Position numbers and translations under genes: made by a program. From Sphingobacterium thalpophilum (lineage in GTDB: Bacteria; Bacteroidota; Bacteroidia; Sphingobacteriales; Sphingobacteriaceae): a DNA stretch of 64,000 nucleotides. The stretch is from NCBI RefSeq assembly GCF_038396785.1, contig NZ_CP151087.1, positions 868,001 to 932,000 of the forward strand, written 5' to 3'. Positions 18,476 through 28,705 of this stretch are shown in pieces. The first letter of the stretch is position 1. Every line of letters starts with the position of its first letter. The notes under the pieces were generated by a model. It made no database searches, was not told the DNA's origin, and saw only the letters and a list, made by a program, of their open reading frames with translations.

Positions 18476-20095
18476 TTAGGACACCAGAACTGTAGTTTCT
18501 ATTTTAGGTCCTGCTGCGTGCACCGAGGGTGGCATCTCATCATTGAATTTTTCAAAATTCGAAATAAACAGCTTCGCCAGGCGTTTTGCCTGCATGTCAT
18601 AAGCCTCGTCATTGTTCCATAAGCCTCGCGCATCTAAAATTTGTGCAGGAACATGCTCTCCACAGCTCGTTGGATACTCCAGTCCAAAAATATTGTGCTT
18701 GTTGAAGTGAGACTCCAGCAGTGAACCATCTATTGCTGCTCGAATTAGCGATCGCGTATAATTTAGCTTAATACGTCTGCCTATTCCGTAAGGACCGGCA
18801 ATCCAGCCCGTGTTCACTAACCAAACTTTGATATTGCGATTTTGCTCTAGTTTTGAACGCAGCAAAGCCGCATATTTTGAAGGATGAAGCGGCAAAAATG
18901 CCTGTCCAAAACAGGTTGAAAATGCTGCTGTAGGCTCCTTTACCCCTACCTCTGTACCCGCGACCTTTGCTGTATAACCACTAACGAAATGATATACTGC
19001 CTGATCGATGGTCAACAATGAAATGGGAGGAAGTACACCAAAAGCATCTGCCGTCAGGAAAAAAATATTTTCAGGTTCACGACCAATACCGCTCATTTCG
19101 GCATTTTCCATAAAATCTATTGGATAGGATACGCGGGTATTTTCCGTCTTGCTAATATCGTTGTAATCAGGTCGATCAAATTCATCCAAAACAACATTTT
19201 CAAGCAGAGACCCAAAACGAATTGCGTGAAAAATCTCAGGCTCTTTGTCCTCCGATAAACCTACACATTTGGCATAGCAGCCACCTTCGAAATTGAATAT
19301 TCCCTTTTCGCTCCATCCATGCTCGTCATCACCGATCAACTTTCTATTTCTATCAGCTGACAAGGTCGTCTTCCCTGTACCCGAAAGTCCAAAAAACAAA
19401 GCAGTCTCCCCTTCTTTCGAAGTATTCGCCGAACAGTGCATAGAAAGCACATTATGCTGAAATGGCAAAATAAAGTTCAATATTGAAAAAATACTCTTTT
19501 TAATCTCCCCTGTATAACCGGTCCCTGCAATCAGAACTATCTTTTTTGTAAAATCAATCGCAACAAAATTTTCGTTGATAATGCCATATTGATGCGGCTC
19601 TTCGATAAGCAGCGTCGGGGCAGCTAAAATCGACCAAGCAGGCTGAGCATCCAAATTTGGTTCCGGACGCAGAAACAGGTTATTGGCAAATATACTTTGA
19701 TAAGCTGTCTCCGTAACAACACGCAAATCTATTTGATAAGCTGGATCAGCCCCTGCAGCACAATCTCTTACATAGATGATTTTATCACTTAAGTGAGCAG
19801 CTACTTTCGAAAATAGTGCTTCAAAATTAGCCGGAGACATCCGTTGATTGATCTCTCCCCACCAAACGCTATCTTTTGTTAAAGAATCTTCGACCAGAAA
19901 CCGATCTTTTGGCGATCTCCCAGTAAATTTTCCCGTATCAGCAGCGAGTGCTCCCGTATCAGAAAGTCGACCTTCGTGATTTGCTAAGGCATGTTCGACC
20001 AATTCAGAAACAGGCAATTGATAAAATACATTTTTTGTACTATCAATTTTTAAATATTTCAAATCAGGCGCGTTTCCAATGTTACCCTTTTTCAT
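18476..20095 (-). CDS. pckA: phosphoenolpyruvate carboxykinase (ATP)
   Basis: It converts oxaloacetate and ATP to phosphoenolpyruvate, CO2 and ADP in gluconeogenesis. The kinase-1a motif FFGLSGTGKTTLSADRNRKL, then IGDDEHGWSEKGIFNFEGGC with the kinase-2 metal-binding aspartates, are diagnostic, as is the R-rich FTGRSPKDRF near residue 53. I place the start at ATG 20095 (MKKGNIGNAPDL, 539 residues), which fits the family's usual ~530-540. An in-frame ATG at 20152 would add 19 unlikely residues. Confidence 0.95.
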   Translation of the reverse strand: MKKGNIGNAPDLKYLKIDSTKNVFYQLPVSELVEHALANHEGRLSDTGALAADTGKFTGRSPKDRFLVEDSLTKDSVWWGEINQRMSPANFEALFSKVAAHLSDKIIYVRDCAAGADPAYQIDLRVVTETAYQSIFANNLFLRPEPNLDAQPAWSILAAPTLLIEEPHQYGIINENFVAIDFTKKIVLIAGTGYTGEIKKSIFSILNFILPFQHNVLSMHCSANTSKEGETALFFGLSGTGKTTLSADRNRKLIGDDEHGWSEKGIFNFEGGCYAKCVGLSEDKEPEIFHAIRFGSLLENVVLDEFDRPDYNDISKTENTRVSYPIDFMENAEMSGIGREPENIFFLTADAFGVLPPISLLTIDQAVYHFVSGYTAKVAGTEVGVKEPTAAFSTCFGQAFLPLHPSKYAALLRSKLEQNRNIKVWLVNTGWIAGPYGIGRRIKLNYTRSLIRAAIDGSLLESHFNKHNIFGLEYPTSCGEHVPAQILDARGLWNNDEAYDMQAKRLAKLFISNFEKFNDEMPPSVHAAGPKIETTVLVS

Positions 20096-20376
20096 ATTTT
20101 TTGTTTGTTTTAAAATGTGCCCAAATTTAAAGGCATTTTTCGCTAAAAACAAAACTTAATTACCTAAAAATCAAGCTTATTGTACAAAAAACACAAAAAC
20201 AAAACACTCATTAACAGCAACTTATAGAGGTAAAAAAAATTAAACTTTTTAGCATATTTTTTTAGCACATCAATTTATCACCATCAAAAAATATCACATA
20301 TCTTTCGTAAATTGTTCCAAGCTTTACAAATATTAATAAGGTAAAAACAGATCATTAAAAGACATATCATCTGCGA

Positions 20377-21213
20377 ATGAAATTACATGCTATAGAAACG
20401 GGATTTTTTAAACTCGATGGCGGTGCAATGTTTGGCGTTGTTCCAAAGAGTATCTGGAACAAAACAAACCCGGCCGACTCAAACAATATGTGTACCTGGG
20501 GAAACCGCCTGCTCCTCATCGAGGACAGTAATCGATTAATGCTGGTCGATACAGGACTGGGAGACAAACAGAATGAAAAATTCTTCAGCTATTATTATCT
20601 TCACGGCGATGCAACGCTGGATAAATCATTAAAAAATATTGGATTTAACAGAAGCGATATCACCGATGTCATCCTTACACACCTACACTTTGACCATTGC
20701 GGCGGCGCTATAGTGCGCGAAGGTGAACAGCTGGTTCCGGCTTTTAAAAATGCTCATTTTTGGAGCAATAGTGACCATTGGTCTTGGGCGACCGATCCTA
20801 ACCCGCGCGAAAAAGCTTCTTTCTTAAAAGAGAACATTTTACCGATACAGGAGAGCGGACAATTAAAATTTGTCGAAGATCATCAAAATCCTTTTGGAAA
20901 CAATATCGCTATCCGTTATGCACACGGCCATACAGAAGCTATGATGTTGCCACAGATACAGTATAAAGGCAAAACAATCCTCTATATGGCGGATCTATTG
21001 CCTTCGGTGGGACATATTCCCATTCCTTATGTTATGGGTTATGATGTCAGACCCCTCGTGACCATGGAGGAACGCAACAGCTATTGGAATGAGATCGTCG
21101 ATAATGAATACATCTTATTTTTCGAACACGATCCCATACATGAATGCTGTACACTTCAACGTACTGAAAAAGGTATCCGGGTAAAGGATATTTTCAAACT
21201 AGGCGAGATTTAG
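20377..21213 (+). CDS. MBL fold metallo-hydrolase
   Basis: This is a metallo-beta-lactamase-fold hydrolase of 278 residues. The metal motif HxHxDH is clear in VILTHLHFDHCGG (about residues 103-115). A third histidine is in AHGHTEAMM, an aspartate in YMADLLPS and a final histidine in FEHDPIHE. It resembles the cytosolic quorum-quenching lactonase/YtnP-like branch, with an N-terminal strand IETGFFKLDGGAMFGVVP. No signal peptide is seen. The substrate is unknown. It diverges from pckA and ends in a strong terminator. Confidence 0.9.
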   Translation: MKLHAIETGFFKLDGGAMFGVVPKSIWNKTNPADSNNMCTWGNRLLLIEDSNRLMLVDTGLGDKQNEKFFSYYYLHGDATLDKSLKNIGFNRSDITDVILTHLHFDHCGGAIVREGEQLVPAFKNAHFWSNSDHWSWATDPNPREKASFLKENILPIQESGQLKFVEDHQNPFGNNIAIRYAHGHTEAMMLPQIQYKGKTILYMADLLPSVGHIPIPYVMGYDVRPLVTMEERNSYWNEIVDNEYILFFEHDPIHECCTLQRTEKGIRVKDIFKLGEI

Positions 21214-21255
21214 CTGGTCTTTTTAAAGAAGATCAAATAGGATATGAAAAAGGAT

Positions 21256-21295
21256 AAACAAAAAAGGCTACTTTGAAAGTAGCCTTTTTTTGTTT
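21256..21295 (+). terminator. rho-independent terminator
   Basis: A GGCTACTTT/AAAGTAGCC stem is flanked by A and T runs, giving a structure usable on both strands. It separates the MBL gene from the convergent outer-membrane protein gene. Confidence 0.85.
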
Positions 21296-21306
21296 CATGA
21301 ATATGT

Positions 21307-22179
21307 TTAGAATCTAAAGCCCAAAGCCCAATAATTCTCAAAAAACCATATTTGTTGGGATGCTTTATCTACCCCTCTTCTTCCTGTTGTACGAATGTTT
21401 GTTAAATCAGTCCAGCCCGTTTTGAAGTTCCCCTGAAGATAGAGTCCTTTATAAAAACGGTAGTGCAAACCAACTTTTGCCGAAGCACCATACCCCGCAA
21501 TGTTCCAAAAGTGGTTGGCCCCTTCGCCAAAAAGATGCACGTCGGAACGAGGAATCAATAGACCTACATCCACACCAGATTCCATTGTCAGCACCTGTTG
21601 ACCTTTGCGATTATTGATGATGTCATCATAACGCTCCAGACCTACTGAGGCAAAGTTATAACCATCTGTATGCTCAAATGTCAGCATAGCAGAGTCTACA
21701 GTAATCAATTCACCGTTATATTGACCGGCGCGGTTTCCCGTCGGGATACCAGGATTAGAAATCTCTTCACCGATAAAACCCGAAATTTTCACCTGCTGCG
21801 GAATATCGACCACATATTTCATATGGTCCCATCCCAATGAAATGGAATAATTATCCTTGATATAATAACCGAAGTGCAGATTAAATTGTGGAATAGTTAA
21901 CCGGCTTGGATCAAAATACGTCGAACCAAATTTAGTTGGCCTATCACCCGCTTTTACATCATGGAGTATAAAGTCATAATTAGGACCCGTAAAATGAATA
22001 TCTGATTTCGCGTAAGAAGAGAAGTTGTACCCCCAAAAGAAGAAGAATTTGCCCTTGTTACTTTCTGTTCTCAAATTTTTCGGTTTGAAAATGCTTTTTC
22101 CTATCTCAGGATTTTCTTGGGCAAATAAGGCAGAAACACTTAATGCAAGTGCTCCAATCGTTAAAAATATTTTTCTCAT
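21307..22179 (-). CDS. outer-membrane beta-barrel-like exported protein
   Basis: This 290-residue exported protein begins MRKIFLTIGALALSVSALFA with cleavage before Q (ATG 22179). An ATG at 22215 would put 12 odd residues in front of the signal. The mature part is rich in aromatic and glycine residues in alternating strands (LTIPQFNLHFGYYIKDNYSI, GLHYRFYKGLYLQGNFKTGW), and it ends in an aromatic residue (YWALGFRF), the usual C-terminal signature of an outer-membrane barrel. The family is not recognised. Confidence 0.75.
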   Translation of the reverse strand: MRKIFLTIGALALSVSALFAQENPEIGKSIFKPKNLRTESNKGKFFFFWGYNFSSYAKSDIHFTGPNYDFILHDVKAGDRPTKFGSTYFDPSRLTIPQFNLHFGYYIKDNYSISLGWDHMKYVVDIPQQVKISGFIGEEISNPGIPTGNRAGQYNGELITVDSAMLTFEHTDGYNFASVGLERYDDIINNRKGQQVLTMESGVDVGLLIPRSDVHLFGEGANHFWNIAGYGASAKVGLHYRFYKGLYLQGNFKTGWTDLTNIRTTGRRGVDKASQQIWFFENYWALGFRF

Positions 22180-22382
22180 ATCGGTGCTAAAAACGTTGGG
22201 CAAAAGTACCGGCATTCTATTTTATAAGCAAATAAAATCAATGGAAATTGGTAAAATATGACGAAGATCACAGAAATATCATTCGATTTAAAAAACAAAC
22301 CTTCTTGACTTCTCAAGCACCGAGAGCAGTTAAAGCAAACTAGCAAGTTCTTTCTGTCGAATAACATCAGACACTTTCAAAA

Positions 22383-22417
22383 AAAAGCTGCTTCCCATTT
22401 CCAGGAAAGCAGCTTTT
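22383..22417 (-). terminator. hairpin terminator after the aconitase operon
   Basis: AAAAGCTGCTT (22383-22393) pairs with AAGCAGCTTTT (22407-22417). On the minus strand the stem is followed by a T run. It lies just past the stop of the second aconitase. Confidence 0.75.
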
Positions 22418-22438
22418 CATTTTATTTCTAAAGAATTA

Positions 22439-24703
22439 TTATCCTTGATTTTTGCGGATGATATTCAAAGCTCCACCGGCTTTAAACCACTCGATTTGTT
22501 GCGCATTGTAGGTATGATTCGCCAAAATCTCTTCCGAAGTACCATCAGCATGATGTAACACAAGCGTTAATGGTTTACCTGGAGCAAATTCTGTCAGACC
22601 GATAATATCAATGGTATCATTCTCCTGAATCTTGTTATAATCGTCTTTGTTTGCAAACGTTAATCCCAACATACCTTGTTTTTTCAAGTTCGTTTCGTGA
22701 ATACGGGCAAAAGACTTAACTAAAACAGCACGAACACCCAAATGACGAGGTTCCATCGCAGCATGCTCGCGGGAAGAACCTTCACCGTAGTTTTCATCAC
22801 CGACTACAATTGAACCAATACCGTGTGCTTTATAGTCCCGCTGTGTTGCAGGAACAGGACCATATTCGCCTGTAAGTTGATTTTTAACGCTATCAGTCTT
22901 CTCATTGAAGAAATTCAAGGCGCCAATCAACATGTTATTTGAGATATTATCCAAGTGACCACGGTATTTCAACCAAGGACCAGCCATAGAAATATGGTCA
23001 GTAGTACATTTACCTTTCGCCTTAATCAATAGTTTCAACCCTTTCAAATCTGTACCTTCCCATGGAGCAAAAGGCTCCAACAATTGAAGACGATCAGAAG
23101 TAGGTGCTACATCAACCACCACCGAACTACCATCAGCAGCTGGCGCTTGGTACCCTGGGTCATCTACCGCAAATCCCTTTGTTGGCAACTCATCCCCCAC
23201 AGGTGGATCCAGCTTCACTTGTTCACCCTTGTTGTTTGTCAAAGTGTCAGTTACCGGATTGAAACCCAAATCACCAGAAATCGCAATCGCTGCTACCAAT
23301 TCTGGCGATGCAACAAAGGCATAGGTATTTGGATTACCATCTGCACGTTTTGCAAAGTTACGATTGAAAGAATGAACGATTGTATTTTTCTCTTGTTTAT
23401 CGGCCCCTACACGATCCCACATACCGATACATGGACCACATGCATTTGTAAAAATTGTCGCATTGAGATCTTCAAAAGTTTTCAGCAAACCATCGCGATC
23501 AGCCGTAAAACGCACTTGCTCTGACCCTGGATTAATACCGAATTCAGCTTTTGTAATCAATCCTTTATCAACTGCTTGTTTTGCAATGGAGGCAGCACGG
23601 GATAAATCTTCATAAGAAGAGTTTGTACACGAACCGATCAATCCCCATTCCACTTGCAATGGCCAGCCATTCTTTTCAGCTTCTTCGCGCATGCGTGAAA
23701 CTGGTGTATACAAATCTGGTGTAAAAGGACCGTTTAGAGAAGGCTCTAATTCAGACAGATTGATTTCAATTAACTGATCAAAATATTGTTCTGGGTCAGC
23801 ATAGACCTCAGCATCCGCAGTCAAATGCTGTTTTATAGCATTGGCCGCATCAGCTACTTCGGCACGACCCGTAGCGCGCAGATAACGTTCCATCGATTCG
23901 TCATAACCGAAAGTTGAGGTTGTTGCACCAATTTCAGCGCCCATATTACAGATTGTTCCCTTTCCTGTACACGATAGCGACTCCGCACCTTCGCCAAAAT
24001 ATTCAACGATAGCACCTGTTCCGCCTTTTACAGTCAAGATACCTGCGACTTTCAAGATCACGTCTTTTGCTGCAGCCCATCCGCTGAGCTTACCTGTCAA
24101 TTTTACACCGATCAGCTTAGGGAATTTAAGCTCCCAAGGCAAACCTGCCATCACATCACACGCATCAGCACCACCCACACCGATCGCAACCATACCTAAA
24201 CCACCGGCATTCACCGTATGCGAGTCTGTACCGATCATCATACCGCCTGGAAACGCATAGTTTTCCAAAACGACTTGGTGAATAATACCAGCTCCGGGTT
24301 TCCAAAAACCGATACCATATTTATTGGATACTGAACTCAAAAAGTTGAATACTTCAGAACTTTCGCTTTTAGCACGAGCCAAATCTTTATCCGCACCCTC
24401 TTTCGCCTGAATCAGGTGATCACAGTGTACAGTAGAAGGAACTGCTACCTTTGGACGCCCAGCTTGCATAAATTGCAATAATGCCATCTGTGCAGTTGCA
24501 TCTTGCATAGCAACGCGATCTGGAGCAAAGTCGACGTATGAAACGCCACGTTTGTAATCTTCAGTAGCATTGCCGTCCCAAAGGTGGGCATACAAAATTT
24601 TCTCAGATAAAGTCAAAGGTTTGTTAACCACTTGACGAGCCGCAGTAATGCGCTCGTCATATTGGCTATAGACCTTTTTAATCATATCTATATCAAAAGC
24701 CAT
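22439..24703 (-). CDS. aconitate hydratase, mitochondrial-type
   Basis: It isomerises citrate and isocitrate in the TCA cycle through a [4Fe-4S] cluster. Cluster ligands are visible in [11 protein letters not shown] and in [31 protein letters not shown] is the conserved substrate-site block, and the C-terminal swivel domain holds [15 protein letters not shown]. The 754-residue length matches the mitochondrial-type aconitase rather than the ~890-residue bacterial AcnA. It lies 50 bp downstream of the AcnB-type gene in the same direction, so both are probably co-transcribed. Confidence 0.94.
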   Translation of the reverse strand: MAFDIDMIKKVYSQYDERITAARQVVNKPLTLSEKILYAHLWDGNATEDYKRGVSYVDFAPDRVAMQDATAQMALLQFMQAGRPKVAVPSTVHCDHLIQAKEGADKDLARAKSESSEVFNFLSSVSNKYGIGFWKPGAGIIHQVVLENYAFPGGMMIGTDSHTVNAGGLGMVAIGVGGADACDVMAGLPWELKFPKLIGVKLTGKLSGWAAAKDVILKVAGILTVKGGTGAIVEYFGEGAESLSCTGKGTICNMGAEIGATTSTFGYDESMERYLRATGRAEVADAANAIKQHLTADAEVYADPEQYFDQLIEINLSELEPSLNGPFTPDLYTPVSRMREEAEKNGWPLQVEWGLIGSCTNSSYEDLSRAASIAKQAVDKGLITKAEFGINPGSEQVRFTADRDGLLKTFEDLNATIFTNACGPCIGMWDRVGADKQEKNTIVHSFNRNFAKRADGNPNTYAFVASPELVAAIAISGDLGFNPVTDTLTNNKGEQVKLDPPVGDELPTKGFAVDDPGYQAPAADGSSVVVDVAPTSDRLQLLEPFAPWEGTDLKGLKLLIKAKGKCTTDHISMAGPWLKYRGHLDNISNNMLIGALNFFNEKTDSVKNQLTGEYGPVPATQRDYKAHGIGSIVVGDENYGEGSSREHAAMEPRHLGVRAVLVKSFARIHETNLKKQGMLGLTFANKDDYNKIQENDTIDIIGLTEFAPGKPLTLVLHHADGTSEEILANHTYNAQQIEWFKAGGALNIIRKNQG

Positions 24704-24753
24704 ATCTCTCTAATTTATATTGTTTAATTAAGTTACTAAACCCTAATCACTCA

Positions 24754-27516
24754 TTATTTTGTTGGAATAGGCGCAAACTTTGTTAAGTTAATGCCTTCCA
24801 CAGCAGCTTTATATTCTTCGATATTCGGAATACGGCCCAAGATCGCTGAAAGAACAACAACTGGAGTGGATGCTAATAAAGACTCCCCTTTTTTACCATC
24901 CCTATCTTCAACAACACGTCCTTGGAATAAGCGCGTTGAAGTAGCCATTACCGTGTCACCTTTAGCTGCTTTTTCCTGGTTACCCATACAAAGGTTACAA
25001 CCAGGACGCTCCAAATACATAATATTCTCGTATTCAGTACGTGCGGTACTTTTTGGTAAAGCATCGCTAAATTCAAATCCAGAGTATTTTTGTAAGAATT
25101 CCCAATCGCCTTCCGCTTTCAGTTCATCAATGATATTGTACGTTGGAGCTGCAACGACCAAAGGAGCTTCAAATGTAACGACACCTTTTTGCTGTTCAAT
25201 GTTTTTCAACATCTTCGATACGATTTTCAAATCGTCTTTGTGAACCATACAAGAACCGACGAAACCTAAGTCTACCTTTTTGTTTCCACCGTAGTACGAA
25301 AGGTCGCGAATTGTATCGTGTGTATAACGTTTGGAAACATCCGCATTATTCACATCCGGATCAGCAATCATTGGTTCTTCGATGATATCCAGATCAATAA
25401 CAACTTCTGCATAATATTTCGCATTGGTATCTGGAGTTAAAGCAGGCTTAGCACCAGATTTAATTTCCTCAATACGTTTATTCGCCTTGTCAATTAAGCC
25501 TTGCAAAACGTTGTTTTTGTTTTCCATGCCTTTATCGATCATAATCTGGATACGGTTTTTAGCGATCTCCAATGATTCGATCAATGTATTATCCTGTGAA
25601 ATACAAATAGAAGCTTTCGCCTTCATTTCTGCAGTCCAGTCAGTAAAAGTAAATGCCTGATCGGCTAAAAGCGTTCCGATATGAACTTCAATAATTCTGC
25701 CTTGGAAAACGTTCTCGCCAGCAAATTGCTGCAGCATCTGTGCTTGTGTAGCATGAACCACATCACGGAAATCCATGTGTTCTTTCATACTGCCTTTAAA
25801 TGTAACTTTTACCGATTCTGGGATTGGCATAGAAGCTTCACCTGTCGCTAAAGCTAGCGCCACCGTACCAGAGTCAGCACCAAAAGCAACACCTTTAGAC
25901 ATACGGGTATGTGAATCACCTCCGATAATGATCGCCCATTCATCAATTGTAATATCATTTAATACCTTATGAATAACGTCTGTCATCGAATGATATACAC
26001 CTTGAGGGTCACGAGCTGTGATCAATCCAAAGTCATTCATAAATTTCATCAGTTTTGGAATATTCGCTTGTGCTTTTTTATCCCAAACCGATGCCGTATG
26101 ACAACCCGATTGATAAGCCCCATCTACTGTAGGCGAAATTACTGTAGCAGCCATCGCCTCTAACTCCTGCGCAGTCATCAAACCTGTCGTATCTTGCGAG
26201 CCAACGATATTCACCTTCACACGCACGTCAGAACCAGCATGTAATACCTTACCTGGCGTTACACCTACCGCATTTTTATTGAAGATTTTCTCCACTGCTG
26301 TTAGACCCTGGCCTTCAATTGTAATTTCTTTTGAAGGGGCAAATACTGCTGGCGCTTGAATACCTAAAGTTTCCGCTGCAAAAGTTTGGATCTTTTTACC
26401 AAAGACAATAGCATAAGAACCACCTGCTTTAATAAATTCCATTTTTTGAGGAGTCAAAGCTTTCGAAATATCGATTAGCTCCTGCTCGCCGTTATATAAT
26501 TTTTTAGTCTTGGTATTAATTGTTAAGACAGTACCTGTAGTAACAGAATAAGCTTCTTCAAGGATTGGTTCATTTTTCTCGTTACGGATTACGTTGCCAT
26601 TTTCATCCACTTTCTTCACCCAGTTTTTAAGGTCTATACCGATACCTCCGGTTACGTCCACTGTTGTCAAGAAAATTGGTGAGATACCATTCGTACCACC
26701 AACAATTGGTGCAATGTTGACAAAAGGAACGTAAGGGCTCGCTTGTTTACCGGTCCATAGTGCAACGTTGTTGACACCCGACATACGAGATGATCCCACG
26801 CCCATTGTTCCTTTCTCAGCAATTAACATAACGCTTTTACCAGGGTGTTGCGCCTGTAAGGCAACAATCTGTTGTTGTGCTTCAGGTGTGATCATACATT
26901 TTCCATGTAATTCACGATCTGAACGCGAGTGCGCCTGGTTACCTGGCGACAATAAATCTGTCGAGATATCACCTTCACCAGCGATAAACGTAACCACTTG
27001 AATTTCCTCAGCAACCTCAGGCAGTTTTGTAAAAAACTCTGCTTTTGCGTAGCTTTCTAAAATATCTTTTGCAACCTCATTGCCTTGTTCAAAAGCTTCT
27101 TTCAAACGAGTGGTATCCGCGTCATATAAGAAAACTTGTGTTTTAAGAACCTCAGCCGCCTGTTTTGCAATAGCTAGTTCTGTACCCAAAGCCAGGTCCA
27201 ATAAAACCTTGATTGAAGGACCACCCTTCATATGTGACAACAATTCAAAAGCGAAATCAGGTGTAATTTCAGCAACAACTGATTCACCCAAAACAATTTC
27301 CTTTAGGAATTGTGCTTTAACACCCGCTGCTGGCGTAGTACCCGGCAACGTGTTGTAAATAAACAATCTTAAAGATTCAGCTCTATTTTCATTGTTTAAA
27401 TCTTTAATCTGAGCAATTACCTCACTTAGTAATTCTGCTCCGTCAATAGGCTTAGGATGTAATCCTTGGCCTGCTCGTTCTACAACCTCTTGTACGTAAT
27501 CGTTGTAAATACTCAT
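24754..27516 (-). CDS. acnB: aconitate hydratase 2 / 2-methylisocitrate dehydratase (AcnB type)
   Basis: This is a B-type aconitase with the swapped domain order: an N-terminal HEAT-like helical domain (residues 1-~170), then the swivel domain (GSSRMSGVNNVALWTG), then the catalytic domains. Cluster ligands are in GSCMVHKDDLK and in RPGCNLCMGNQEKA. GGDSHTRMSKGVAFGADSG is the substrate block. At 920 residues it is somewhat longer than the E. coli protein (865). It can also act in the methylcitrate cycle, but no other methylcitrate gene is nearby. It is the first gene of the pair. Confidence 0.94.
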   Translation of the reverse strand: MSIYNDYVQEVVERAGQGLHPKPIDGAELLSEVIAQIKDLNNENRAESLRLFIYNTLPGTTPAAGVKAQFLKEIVLGESVVAEITPDFAFELLSHMKGGPSIKVLLDLALGTELAIAKQAAEVLKTQVFLYDADTTRLKEAFEQGNEVAKDILESYAKAEFFTKLPEVAEEIQVVTFIAGEGDISTDLLSPGNQAHSRSDRELHGKCMITPEAQQQIVALQAQHPGKSVMLIAEKGTMGVGSSRMSGVNNVALWTGKQASPYVPFVNIAPIVGGTNGISPIFLTTVDVTGGIGIDLKNWVKKVDENGNVIRNEKNEPILEEAYSVTTGTVLTINTKTKKLYNGEQELIDISKALTPQKMEFIKAGGSYAIVFGKKIQTFAAETLGIQAPAVFAPSKEITIEGQGLTAVEKIFNKNAVGVTPGKVLHAGSDVRVKVNIVGSQDTTGLMTAQELEAMAATVISPTVDGAYQSGCHTASVWDKKAQANIPKLMKFMNDFGLITARDPQGVYHSMTDVIHKVLNDITIDEWAIIIGGDSHTRMSKGVAFGADSGTVALALATGEASMPIPESVKVTFKGSMKEHMDFRDVVHATQAQMLQQFAGENVFQGRIIEVHIGTLLADQAFTFTDWTAEMKAKASICISQDNTLIESLEIAKNRIQIMIDKGMENKNNVLQGLIDKANKRIEEIKSGAKPALTPDTNAKYYAEVVIDLDIIEEPMIADPDVNNADVSKRYTHDTIRDLSYYGGNKKVDLGFVGSCMVHKDDLKIVSKMLKNIEQQKGVVTFEAPLVVAAPTYNIIDELKAEGDWEFLQKYSGFEFSDALPKSTARTEYENIMYLERPGCNLCMGNQEKAAKGDTVMATSTRLFQGRVVEDRDGKKGESLLASTPVVVLSAILGRIPNIEEYKAAVEGINLTKFAPIPTK

Positions 27517-27876
27517 AGATATCTATCTTTCTATTTTATGGGCAGCATAAAAACACCTATGTCTTTCTAAACCGCCATGTCTGTAATATAATTAAGCAAA
27601 TACGCCATCTATCGGGTCCTCCCTGACAAATCACAAATTAGCCCTTCCACTTCATGTTTTGAAGCTGATCTATTTGTCGTAAATCAACTTGTATGACTAA
27701 TTACAAAAATAGTGAAAATCCAACTTTAAACGCATGCATTCCATTTATTTAAATCAATTTGGAATTGTTCTAAACAGCATTTATGCAATCCTGCCATCTT
27801 TTTTTGAAATCCGCTATATTGTATTTATTTCTTTCAAAAAAAAAGGTGATTTATGTTATTAAATCACCTTTTCGTT
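27517..27876. other. intergenic region upstream of acnB
   Basis: This is 360 bp with no gene. It contains the rpe terminator hairpin at 27841-27872 and a possible acnB -7 element on the minus strand at 27704-27711 (TATTTTTG). I see no repeats or structured RNA. Confidence 0.4.
27841..27872 (-). terminator. terminator of rpe
   Basis: AAAAGGTGATTTA pairs exactly with TAAATCACCTTTT around a 6-base loop. On the minus strand it is followed by a run of nine T. It lies 4 bp past the rpe stop. Confidence 0.82.
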
Positions 27877-28557
27877 TTATATACTATCTATAGTTATATC
27901 AATGTCTTTTAATGCTTTCACGGTTTCCAGAGGATCTGTCGCGTTGAATACAAATGAACCTGCCACCAGCACATCGGCTCCGGCTTTCAATAACTGTGCT
28001 GCATTCGCAGTCGTTACTCCCCCATCGATTTCAATCAGCAGACCATCATTCACTCCCTGTGCCATGGACCTTAGTTCCTGTACCTTGGCATAGGTATTTG
28101 GAATAAATTTCTGACCGCCGAACCCTGGATTGACCGACATAATACAAACCAAGTCGAGATCCGCAAGAACATCTTTTAAAAGTGCTACTGGCGTATGTGG
28201 ATTCAATGCAACGCCTGCTTTACAGCCCAATTCTTTAATAGCAGCCAGTGTACGATGCAAATGTGTACAGGCCTCATAATGCACGGTAATGATTGCTGCA
28301 CCCGAGTCTTTACATACCTGCAGATAACGGTCTGGATCAACAATCATCAAATGTACATCCAAAGGTTTAGCAGCATGTTTTGCAATAGCCTGCATAACTG
28401 GAAATCCAAAAGAGATATTTGGAACGAAAACACCATCCATAATATCAATATGAAACCAATCTGCCTCACTGTTGTTTACCATGATGATATCATCGTATAA
28501 TTTTGCAAAGTCTGCAGCAAGAACGGATGGTGCAATTAGATGTGATTTTGTTGACAT
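27877..28557 (-). CDS. rpe: ribulose-phosphate 3-epimerase
   Basis: It interconverts ribulose 5-phosphate and xylulose 5-phosphate in the pentose phosphate pathway. It is a TIM barrel with IAPSVLAADFAKL, the metal-binding WFHIDIMDGVFVPNISFG, DVHLMI, MSVNPGFGGQKFI and IEIDGGVTTANA. I set the start at ATG 28557 (MSTKSHLIAPSVL, 226 residues); the longer frame to 28635 adds 26 residues lacking family similarity. It diverges from the HD phosphohydrolase gene. Confidence 0.95.
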   Translation of the reverse strand: MSTKSHLIAPSVLAADFAKLYDDIIMVNNSEADWFHIDIMDGVFVPNISFGFPVMQAIAKHAAKPLDVHLMIVDPDRYLQVCKDSGAAIITVHYEACTHLHRTLAAIKELGCKAGVALNPHTPVALLKDVLADLDLVCIMSVNPGFGGQKFIPNTYAKVQELRSMAQGVNDGLLIEIDGGVTTANAAQLLKAGADVLVAGSFVFNATDPLETVKALKDIDITIDSI

Positions 28558-28705
28558 GTTGTATTTTTTTGCAAAGATAACAAGTATTTTTGGTTCATCA
28601 CAGCGTTTACCCGATTTAATACCTATAAACGACAATTGGCTGAAGCTGCAGAAAATAATTATAATTACATTTGTATATTAACATGACAATAAAATACAGC
28701 TCACC

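Noticed and set aside
20095..20152. Longer pckA start at 20152
   Set aside because: The extra 19 residues are not a signal peptide, and the family starts near the ATG at 20095.
24791..25243. 150-codon plus-strand frame inside acnB
   Set aside because: It is a mirror of the conserved acnB reading frame, which has all cluster ligands.
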